This document shows positions 9,112-17,059 of a stretch of 24,836 nt of DNA, piece by piece; within the stretch, counting starts at the first letter, position 1, and each line of letters opens with the position of its first letter. A program made the position numbers and the translations under genes. The notes beneath the pieces were generated by a model. It was not told the DNA's origin and made no database searches. It saw only the letters and a program-made list of their open reading frames with translations. The stretch comes from JANQRV01 sp964533785 (GTDB taxonomy: Bacteria > Bacteroidota > Bacteroidia > Chitinophagales > Saprospiraceae). The stretch lies in NCBI GenBank assembly GCA_964533785.1, contig CAZHNG010000061.1, positions 1 through 24,836 of the forward strand, given 5' to 3'.

Positions 9112-11527
9112 ATGCTTAAAAACTATTTCCTTATCGCTGCACGCCAACTGTGGAAAAACAAACTTTTCACCGGCCTTAATATTTTCGGCCTGGCCACCAG
9201 CATGGCCGTTTGCTTGCTGCTAATCATGATTTTCTCCGATCAGTACGCTTTCGATACATTCCACGAAAATCGGAATCGTATTTATCGGGTCATTTCCGGG
9301 AGGTCAGATGGCAATCAACACATTAAAAAGGCCCATTTTGCTACGACGGCCCTTTCATTAGCCGATAGATTGAAAACAGAATACCCTTTTGTTGAAAACA
9401 CGGTAAGAGTCGCTCAGCTTGGTGTGAATTTTAAAATCGGAGATAAAATATATAATGAGCATGGTGCCGGATATATAGTGGATCAGGATTTTCTGAGGGT
9501 ATTTAGTTTTGACTGGATTGCGGGTGATGAACGAACGGCATTGATTGAACCTCGATCAATCGTTTTAACCGAAAGTGCAGCCAATACTTTTTTTTCGGGG
9601 GAAGACCCTCTTGGTCAAACCGTGGAATTGTCTGATCATGGTTTCTTTACCATTACCGGAATTATGCCCGATCCACCATTTCATTCTCACATACGGTTTG
9701 ATTATTTGATGTCTTTTTCAACGGTGACTGCCTCGACCGTTGAAGAACAGCGGAATATGCAGATTTATGGTTTTGATGAGATTTGGCGTGGATTGGTTTA
9801 CGTGCTATTAAAAGAACAAGCTGAAACAGCACAATTGGATCGAGCTTTGGCTGAACTATCAACTGCATACAGTATTAGGAATGAAAATAAAAGCTTTCTT
9901 TTTGAATCACAACCATTGAACGATGTTATGCCGAGCAGAGATCTGAGCAATGATATAGGAAACGGCATCCCTCGAATTGTCCTTTATTTTTTATTGTCCC
10001 TTGGCATTATCATTATCATTTCTGCCTGTTTCAATTACACCAACCTCTCTATTGCCCGTTCTTTGAAAAGGGCCCGGGAAATCGGTATCAGAAAAGTGGT
10101 CGGAGCAGGTAAGAGAGATATTATCATTCAGTTTCTCGGTGAAAGTATTCTTGTGGCAGTACTGGCATTGATCATTGCAATTTTGTTGGTACAATATTTG
10201 GAACCCGCGTTTTTAGGGTTGGATCCATTTGTCAAGGACCTTTTCATTTTGAAGAAAACCCCTGGACTTTATTTGTTGTTTTTTGCATTTAGCTTGGTTG
10301 TTGGTTTATTGGCAGGTTTGGTTCCCGCATTTAATATTTCAGCTTTCCAACCATCGGAAGCGATAAAAAAGTTAGGCAATATCAAATTATTTTCCCGCTT
10401 AGGTCTGCGAAAAGTGCTGATTGTCATTCAGTTGACGTTGTCGCTTATCTTTATTCTAACGGTGGTAATAGTGCTAGAACAGCAAAAGTTTATCCTTAAT
10501 ACGGATTTGGGTTTGCGGGTTGATAATGTCTATAATGTCTATTTAAATGAGGCGGTTAACTACGAAACTTTTGCGAACGAAGTTCGCCAATTAAAAGGGG
10601 TGGAAGAGGTTTCTGGTTCTAACTATCCCTTGATATCGGGAATGAGATCTTTGAATACCGTTGCTTTAAATAATGGAAGGGATTCTCTAGAACTATTTTC
10701 CGTAATCGGGAGCACCAATTTCATCCAAAATCTGGATATAAAATTGATTGCCGGTGAAGGTTTTCCGGAAAATGGAAATACTGAAAGAGAACAATTTATT
10801 CTACTCAATGAAAAAGCGGTAACCAGAATGGGGTTTGATGACCCTGCTGACGCTCTTGGCCAAACCGTAAACCTGGATACTCTTGCTTTGGTGGTGACTG
10901 GAATAGTTCGGGACTTTCATCACCATAATATCTGGTTCGAGCCCATCCAGCCTTTCGGCATCAGGCACGGCAAGGATTTTGCTAAAACGGCAAATATTAC
11001 GCTTAATACGCCCAATACTTCAGAAACAATTGCGGCTATNNNNNNNNNNCCACCAGATCTGGGATACGCAATCCCCAGAAAAGCCCATCAATGCCTTTTT
11101 TACGGATGAACGTATTTTTTATCTGAACAAGTTCTTTCGGATGGGGTCACAAATTATAAGTTTTGTAGGATTCCTGGCTATTATTATAGCTTGTCTGGGC
11201 TTGTTGGGCATGGTCGTTTACACGGTGGAAGGAAAAATAAAGGAAGTAGGGATCCGAAAGGTGTTAGGGGCTAGTGAAGTGAATATTATCTGGCATCTCT
11301 CCAAAGGATTTTTGCTTTTGTTGGCGATTGCGATGATTCTGGCGATTCCCTTAGTTTTATTTGGCGCTGATTTATGGCTACAAAACTTTGTTTTACGAGT
11401 AACCATTTCGCCCTGGATGATCCTTTTAGGAGGGGGCATTTTGGTTATCCTGGGGCTGAGTACGGTTATTTCCCAAACCTATTTAGCGGCACGCACTAAT
11501 CCGGCGGATACCCTTCGCAACGATTGA
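9112..11527 (+). CDS. FtsX/MacB-like ABC transporter permease (permease 4), interrupted by an N spacer
   Basis: As written, the frame is broken by ten Ns at 11040-11049. Deleting the Ns and abutting the two sides restores one frame of 801 residues. Across the junction the protein then reads TIAAIHQIWDTQ, which aligns without a gap to IKSSW in permease 3 and IEAVW in permease 1. The gene is therefore intact and the Ns hide nothing. It has the usual layout: TM1 near 20-42, first FtsX signature AREIGIRKVVGA near 320, second IKEVGIRKVLGA near 706, C terminus NPADTLRND. It starts 123 bases after permease 3, behind its own sigma-54 promoter match. Substrate unknown. Confidence 0.88.
11040..11049. 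other. Assembly spacer (10 N), apparently zero bases missing
   Basis: Ten Ns are the conventional filler for a scaffold join. Removing all ten puts the upstream and downstream coding frames in register. The resulting peptide aligns with the paralogues, including a conserved W four residues after the joining isoleucine. A gap of exactly 10 would break the frame. Confidence 0.85.
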
Positions 11528-11543
11528 AAGTCATCACCCTTGG

Positions 11544-11581
11544 TGTTCATTTTCGGACATCCGATCGTCCGTAATTGGATA
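11544..11581 (+). promoter_or_regulatory. Paired dyads, second copy of the candidate activator sites
   Basis: Site A is TGTTCA-TTTT-CGGACA at 11544-11559 and matches TGTYCR-N4-YGRACA fully. Site B, CGTCCG-TAAT-TGGATA at 11566-11581, matches with one change per half. Site A starts 22 bp before site B and 103 bp before the -24 GG, against 22 and 105 bp at the 1497 copy. The surrounding sequence is otherwise unlike that of the 1497 copy, so the shared layout is not simply a recent duplication. Confidence 0.55.
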
Positions 11582-11645
11582 TTGTAAGACCAATTCAATC
11601 ATTAATTACCGGGTAAGTTCTTGATTTTCAAGGTCCAAAATCTAG

Positions 11646-11660
11646 TGGCATACTCTTGGC
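11646..11660 (+). promoter_or_regulatory. Sigma-54 promoter before the truncated permease
   Basis: TGGCATACTCTTGGC has GG (11647-11648) and GC (11659-11660) separated by exactly 10 bases. The -24 TGGCAT is the same as at 1601, and both -12 elements read TGGC rather than TTGC. Predicted start near 11672, 23 bases before the ATG at 11695. It would drive the truncated permease and the DUF4097-type gene 16 bases downstream of it. Confidence 0.6.
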
Positions 11661-11694
11661 GGATGAGTAGTTGTAAGCAAACAATGTACACGCA

Positions 11695-13282
11695 ATGATC
11701 AGGAACTATTTTATCGTAGCTTTTCGAAACCTTTGGTCTAATAAATTTTATTCCATCATAAATATTATTGGATTAGGTATTGGCATTGCTGCAGTTGTAT
11801 GGGCTTACCAAAATTACCGCTTTGGGTTTAGCTTCGATAAATTCCATCCGGATACACAAAATATTTACCGGGGAATCATTCAAAGAGAGGGAAGTGATGG
11901 CTGGAAAGGGGTTTTCCCAATGGTTTTACCAAAACACGCACAAAATGATTTTTCCAGCATTGATGAAACTGTTCGCATCCTGAATTGGGGGCAAACAGTG
12001 AAAGCTGAAGGGGGAGAAGCTTTTGGTGAATTGACCCATTTTACTGACCCCGAGTTTTTTGATTTTTTTAATTTTCCATTAGTTGCGGGTACCAATGACA
12101 TTAGCGACCGGAGTGCAGTGTTGGTCACTGAAGCCATGGCAAAAAAGTATTTCGGGGAAGATGACCCTTTGGGTAAAACCCTTATCTTCTACGCCGATTC
12201 AGAGCACCAAAAACCATTAACCGTGAGTGGTGTCTTGAAAAACCCACCGTTAAATTCCACCATACGTTTTAACTTCCTGACTCATATTGATAATCATTTG
12301 AAAGCGGATGGTACTTCTGTTGATGACAATGATTGGTATTGGTTAACGGCTGCTGCCTATTTTAAAATAAAGGACCCGGAAGCTGCCGAAAGATTAGCTA
12401 CTGATTTTCATAAGTATCTTCCTATACAACACAAAGAACGCCCCGATTGGAAAGTAACGAATTTCAAGCTTATTACGCTGGCCGAAAATGCGAATGTCAA
12501 ATACATTAATAGCAATAACCTCNNNNNNNNNNAATAACCTCTGGGAGCGACCCGATGATTCCGCCGTTTACGGTACTTTCGTGATCGCTATTTTGATCTT
12601 CCTTTCCGCTTGTATGAACTTCGCCAATACTACGGTGGCTCGTTCCAGCCGCCGGTTGAAAGAAATGGGGGTGCGCAAAGTACTGGGAGGAACACGGCAA
12701 CAGTTACAATTACAGATCCTTTTGGAATGTGGAGCGGTGGTTTTGTTGGCCATATTAGTATCCATACTCATTAATAATTGGTGGATCCCTACTTTTAATG
12801 AAATGTTTGAATACGTTGATGCCAAGACAGATTACCTGAATGATTATCAACTATTGATCTTTTTAGGGGTGATTTTTGCCGCTACTACCTTATTAGCCGG
12901 GCTTTATCCTGCCTTTTACACCAGCAGTTTTAACGCAAATACGATCTTCCGGGGTGCTGTAAAATTTGGGGGCACTAACTTTTTCTCCCGATTATTATTA
13001 GGAGTTCAGGTCGCTATTTCACTCGTAACGGTGGTTGCGGGCATTGCTTTTGCCCAAAATGCTGTTTTTCAACAGAATTATGATTATGGTTATGAGCGGG
13101 AAGATCTTATTAATATTACCCTCTATGATGAAAGTAATTATCAGGCTTTGTACGATGCGATTGAACAAATACCTTCAGTAGAAGCCCTCGCCGGTACTAG
13201 TTCTTTGATTGGATTCAGCTACTTATCAAAAACTGCTGAATCAGAAGAGCAAAAGTGGGAAGTCAATTTAATAACCGTATGA
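11695..13282 (+). pseudogene. Truncated FtsX-like permease (permease 5), C-terminal module missing; contains an N spacer
   Basis: After the spurious spacer at 12523 is collapsed, the frame codes for 522 residues, against 801-816 for the complete paralogues. It keeps TM1 (about 20-41), the first periplasmic domain, the first FtsX domain (LKEMGVRKVLGG near 315) and the second linker helix, plus the start of the second periplasmic domain. It then stops at EVNLITV, just where paralogues continue towards the LLAGRNF region. The second FtsX module is absent and no trace of it occurs before the next gene, which starts 16 bases later. A deletion that joined this gene to the next one explains this best. 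A functional half-size permease or a misassembly is possible. Its promoter looks intact. Confidence 0.75.
12523..12532. other. Assembly spacer (10 N) between overlapping contig ends
   Basis: The nine bases before the Ns (AATAACCTC, 12514-12522) are identical to the nine after them (12533-12541). Collapsing the duplicate and the Ns yields one continuous frame reading YINSNNLWERPDD. The contigs thus overlap by 9 bp and no sequence is missing. Confidence 0.88.
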
Positions 13283-13298
13283 GATAAAAATTTGGAAA

Positions 13299-14252
13299 AT
13301 GAAAAATACCATCTTATTACTACTCAGTTTTTATTTGCTCACCGTAGCCTTTAGTAAAGTAACCGGGCAATCTTTAAGTTTTGAAAAAAGCTTTTCTACT
13401 GTTGAAAGTATTGATATGGACCTGATTGTGGGAGACCTGAAGATCCGTCCGTCTGATTCTGATGAGGTTATGCTAAAAGCATATTTTGATGATGAACTTC
13501 TTCAGGTAGAAGCAAACATGAGATCCGGAAAGCTTAAAGTCAAAGAGAAGACCGTAAAAAGAAAAAACAATAACCTGGAATCAAAATATGAACTGTTTAT
13601 TCCGGATGAAATGGAATTAGAGGTGAATCTGGCAACCGGAAGCGTAGATATTGAAAATTTTTCAGGCCATTTTAAAGGTAACTCAGGTACAGGTAGTTTT
13701 GATTTAGTGAATGCTGAAGGGGAGATTACCTTGAATTCGGGTACCGGAAGTGTAAGGATTGAAAATGGAAAGGGCGAACTTGATTTGAATTCCGGAACAG
13801 GTTCGGTAAGAGTTTACAGCGTAGAGGGAATGGTAAAATGTAACAGTGGCACTGGGAAAGTGGAAATCCAAAAATCAAAGGGTGGATTTACGGGCAGCAG
13901 TGGCACGGGTAAAGTCATCGTTGCCGGTACCACCATTACGGCTGATTCAAAATTCAATTCAGTTACAGGTAGCGTGAAGGTGGAACTCGCCGCTGCTACA
14001 ACAGCAGATATAGAAGTTTCTTCTGGTACGGGTAACGCTACTCTGAACTTTGCAGGTGCTGATTTTGCCGGCACTTTAACTATGGTATGCGGGAAACGAA
14101 AAGGAAATATCCAGGCACCTTTCTCATTTGATGAGGAATGGACGGAAGGTCAGGGCAATAACCAAAAACTCTACAAGAGCAAGCGCTTCGGCCAAAGTGA
14201 TGCATCTATCCGAATTAGTACAGGTACAGGAAAAGCTGTGGCAATTAAATAA
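13299..14252 (+). CDS. Secreted DUF4097-type beta-repeat protein
   Basis: This 317-residue protein has a signal peptide (hydrophobic residues 5-20, likely cleavage after VTGQ, about residue 24) and no lipobox. The core is a run of near-exact 18-residue repeats starting at about residues 129, 147, 165 and 183, each opening with SGTG(S/K) followed by alternating hydrophobic residues. An ATGSV copy precedes them and SGTG/SVTG copies continue to about 255. This is the pattern of the DUF4097 / putative adhesin beta-helix families of Bacteroidota. It starts 16 bases after the truncated permease stop and probably shares its sigma-54 promoter. A role on the cell surface or in the periplasm is inferred; no catalytic residues are evident. 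Confidence 0.85.
   Translation: MKNTILLLLSFYLLTVAFSKVTGQSLSFEKSFSTVESIDMDLIVGDLKIRPSDSDEVMLKAYFDDELLQVEANMRSGKLKVKEKTVKRKNNNLESKYELFIPDEMELEVNLATGSVDIENFSGHFKGNSGTGSFDLVNAEGEITLNSGTGSVRIENGKGELDLNSGTGSVRVYSVEGMVKCNSGTGKVEIQKSKGGFTGSSGTGKVIVAGTTITADSKFNSVTGSVKVELAAATTADIEVSSGTGNATLNFAGADFAGTLTMVCGKRKGNIQAPFSFDEEWTEGQGNNQKLYKSKRFGQSDASIRISTGTGKAVAIK
13683..13952 (+). repeat. 54-bp coding repeat (18-residue SGTG units)
   Basis: About five in-frame units of 54 bp encode the SGTG beta-turn repeats of the DUF4097-type protein. Third positions vary between units, so the repeats are held by protein selection rather than being a recent expansion. Confidence 0.7.
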
Positions 14253-14387
14253 AAAAGATTGAGCTGATTACACAGATTATACCGGGGGGCTTAAAATGCA
14301 GTCGAAATTAATCCGTGAAATCCGCGAAATCAATATAAAAAATCCCTGTTCCACCTTTTGCACCGCTTGTTTATCAAAAATTAATCC
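14253..14387. repeat. Intergenic segment with short direct repeats, possible dispersed element
   Basis: This 135-base spacer contains GATTACACAGATTA (14266-14279) and the tandem nonamers ATCCGTGAA and ATCCGCGAA (14311-14328). Similar phrases occur as scattered intergenic repeats in many Bacteroidota genomes (from memory, not checked). I see neither a sigma-54 promoter with consensus elements nor a clear TAnnTTTG box for the permease at 14388. Confidence 0.35.
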
Positions 14388-16838
14388 ATGATCCTGAATA
14401 GTCTGAAAGTTGCCATTCGAACGATCATTAAGAACAAGGTTTACGCTCTTATCAATATCGTAGGCTTGTCTATTGGTATTGCTGCAGCCTTGTTAATCTA
14501 TTTATACGTACACCACGAATTCAGCTACGAGCAGTTTTGGCCGGATAATGACCGGATCTATCGAGTGGTGACTAATATGCACTTTCCCGATAGCGATTTT
14601 AAGAATTCCGGAGTACCCGGGCCGCTGCCGGAAGCCGTAAGAAATGAAATGCCGGAAATAGAACATTCAACGCTTTTTTGGGATCATTATGAGATGGAGG
14701 TCAAGGTAAACAGAGTCGATGGGAGCACTCAAACCTTTAAAGACCAAGAACATTGTATCTTTGCGGATGAGCACTATTTTGAAGTATTCCCCTACACCTG
14801 GCTGGCGGGTTCTGCGGAAAACACATTGCAAAATCCCTACGAAGCCGTTCTAACCGAGAGCAGGGCTGCCTTATATTTCCCGGATCAAGAGCCAGAAAAG
14901 GTATTGGGAAAAACCCTTACTTATGATGATACTGTAAATGTTACCATTACTGGTGTTGTAAAAGATCTGGATCAAATTACCAATTTCAATTTTCTCGAAT
15001 TCATTTCCCTGCCGACTTTTTCAAGAGACCTAAGAGAAAATCATTCCTGGGAGGATTGGGGAAGTGTAAACTCTTCTACTCAATTTTTTGTAAAGCTTCA
15101 AGAAGATAGTGAGGTGGAAGAATTTAACAAGGCTTTGGCTGATGTTCGCGAAAAATATGCTACAGATGAAGCCTATTTAGAGACGGATCATTTCTTACAA
15201 CCACTCTTGGATATCCATTTTAATAGTGATTTTAATAATTACAGTCAACGATTTGGGCACCGTCCGACTTTGGTCGGCTTAATATTTGTTGCTCTCATTA
15301 TCATTCTTTTAGGGGCTATCAATTTTGTCAATTTAACGACTGCCAGAGCTTTTCTGCGAGCAAAAGAAGTAGGTATTCGTAAGACGGTCGGAGGATCGAG
15401 AAAAAATATTATTTTCGATTTTTTGATAGAAACCCTGCTGTTGAGTACGGTGGCAGCATTGGTCGCATTGGTATTGCTTCCGCTTTTACTAAAATCGTTT
15501 TCGGATTACTTACCCGAAGCCCTTTCTTTTCAATGGTTATACAGGTTGGACGTCTTACTGTTTCTGATCGGACTGACGGTATTGATCGCTTTGTTGTCTG
15601 GGCTGTATCCAGCTTACGTGTTGGCAAAATTTAAACCCGCTTTAGCATTATCAAGTCAAATTCCTGTTTTTGGCAAGAAGTCCGGTAAGATGCAATTACG
15701 GCAGGTTTTGACGGTATCCCAGTTTGCTATTGCTCAATTTTTTATTGTGCTGACTTTTATTTCAACGCAGCAAATCCGCTATTCTCTTAATAAAGATATG
15801 GGCTTTAAACAGGATGCCATTGTTTATTTTCGCACTCCATTTGACTCCAGGCAGGCGAGCAATCAGAAAAAGCGTGTATTAAAAGAAGAATTACAGGCAA
15901 TACCTGGCATCCGGCAATTGAGTCTGGCTGGTAATCCACCTGCATCAGGAAGCACCAATATTTCTACTATGACAATCGTAAAAGATGGGGAAGAAATAGA
16001 AACGACAGTGGAAATTAAGCAGGCAGATACCAGTTATATTCAATTATACGAAATCCCTTTATTGGCAGGCAGAAACCTTCAGCAAACCGATTCCATCAGA
16101 GAGTACCTGGTAAACGAAGCCTATACAAAGTTCCTTGGTTACGACAATCCAGCAGAGATCATCGGCAATACTTTTAATGCTGGAAGTGGCGCGGGTTACC
16201 CCATTGTAGGAGTGGTAGCAGATTTTAATACCAAATCGACAAGAGCGGCTGTGAAACCATTAGCATTTCGCAGTCAAATGGCCAGGCATTCAGTTTTTCA
16301 TGTAGCCTTGGAAAATGCAGAAAAAAATACCAATGATTGGAGCACCACGATTAAGGCTATTGAAAATGCCTGGGAGAAAGTATACCCGGAAGACGCGTTC
16401 AGCTACCAATTCTTCGATGAAAGCATCGCTAAGTTCTATAAAAAAGACCAGCAATTAGCAAAACTATTGGTGTGGTCTACCGGCATAACGATCTTCATTA
16501 GTTGCCTGGGGCTGTTAGGGTTGACTATTTTCACCATCGGCCAACGTACCAAAGAAATTGGCATCAGAAAAGTATTAGGAGCTAAAGTTTCAACCATCGT
16601 CCTGTTGTTATCCAAAGATATTTTGAAATTGATTTTAATTGCCTTGATCATTGCAACACCATTTGCCTGGTATGCCAGTAGTAAATGGTTGGAGAGTTAC
16701 GTATACCGCATAGACATTCAGTGGTTCGTATTTTTTATTACCGGCTTTTTGGCCGTATTGGTAGCTTTTATCACCATTAGTTTTCAATCCATTAAAGCAG
16801 CACTGGCCAATCCGGTAGATGCTTTGCGTAGTGAATGA
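14388..16838 (+). CDS. FtsX/MacB-like ABC transporter permease (permease 6)
   Basis: This complete 816-residue member is the last of the array. TM1 is at about 20-42. The first FtsX domain carries AKEVGIRKTVGG near 324. The linker helix lies near 440-465. The second FtsX domain carries TKEIGIRKVLGA near 720, and the C terminus is NPVDALRSE. It is separated from the DUF4097-type gene by 135 bases with no recognised promoter, so it may be read from the sigma-54 promoter at 11646 or from an unrecognised one. It faces the BlaR1-like gene convergently. As elsewhere in the array, no cognate ATPase is nearby. Confidence 0.92.
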   Translation: MILNSLKVAIRTIIKNKVYALINIVGLSIGIAAALLIYLYVHHEFSYEQFWPDNDRIYRVVTNMHFPDSDFKNSGVPGPLPEAVRNEMPEIEHSTLFWDHYEMEVKVNRVDGSTQTFKDQEHCIFADEHYFEVFPYTWLAGSAENTLQNPYEAVLTESRAALYFPDQEPEKVLGKTLTYDDTVNVTITGVVKDLDQITNFNFLEFISLPTFSRDLRENHSWEDWGSVNSSTQFFVKLQEDSEVEEFNKALADVREKYATDEAYLETDHFLQPLLDIHFNSDFNNYSQRFGHRPTLVGLIFVALIIILLGAINFVNLTTARAFLRAKEVGIRKTVGGSRKNIIFDFLIETLLLSTVAALVALVLLPLLLKSFSDYLPEALSFQWLYRLDVLLFLIGLTVLIALLSGLYPAYVLAKFKPALALSSQIPVFGKKSGKMQLRQVLTVSQFAIAQFFIVLTFISTQQIRYSLNKDMGFKQDAIVYFRTPFDSRQASNQKKRVLKEELQAIPGIRQLSLAGNPPASGSTNISTMTIVKDGEEIETTVEIKQADTSYIQLYEIPLLAGRNLQQTDSIREYLVNEAYTKFLGYDNPAEIIGNTFNAGSGAGYPIVGVVADFNTKSTRAAVKPLAFRSQMARHSVFHVALENAEKNTNDWSTTIKAIENAWEKVYPEDAFSYQFFDESIAKFYKKDQQLAKLLVWSTGITIFISCLGLLGLTIFTIGQRTKEIGIRKVLGAKVSTIVLLLSKDILKLILIALIIATPFAWYASSKWLESYVYRIDIQWFVFFITGFLAVLVAFITISFQSIKAALANPVDALRSE

Positions 16839-16860
16839 TGAAAAGAGAAGGGAAAATAGA

Positions 16861-16884
16861 GACCTCGGAGGTCGAGTGTCGAGT
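16861..16884. repeat. Short palindrome and tandem heptamer
   Basis: GACCTC-G-GAGGTC (16861-16873) is a perfect 6-bp inverted repeat. It runs into a tandem GTCGAGT-GTCGAGT (16871-16884). It lies in the 221-base spacer between convergent genes. Function unknown; it may be debris of a dispersed repeat. Confidence 0.4.
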
Positions 16885-17016
16885 GCCTAAATGTACTGCC
16901 TGGTAAACTTGGGGCGATTCTTGATATTTAAGCTTTAAGTGGTTATATGGTTCTAGAGTCTAGCGTCAAAAGTCTAGTTTATTACAGATGCTTGTACTAC
17001 ATCCGATCGTTGTACA

Positions 17017-17042
17017 TCAAAATCGGGCTGCACCCGCTTTGA
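17017..17042. terminator. Candidate hairpin between convergent genes
   Basis: TCAAAATCGGG and CCCGCTTTGA pair around a CTGCA loop, with one bulged base and one mismatch next to it. It sits 17 bases after the BlaR1-like stop (on the - strand) and about 180 bases after the permease 6 stop. No long T run follows on either strand, so it would be at best a weak or bidirectional terminator. Confidence 0.3.
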
Positions 17043-17059
17043 TTTGACAATCTATACAA

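Noticed and set aside
14287..14306. GG-N10-GC spacing in the G run before permease 6
   Set aside because: Lacks TGGCA and TTGC context; the spacing comes from a run of six Gs.
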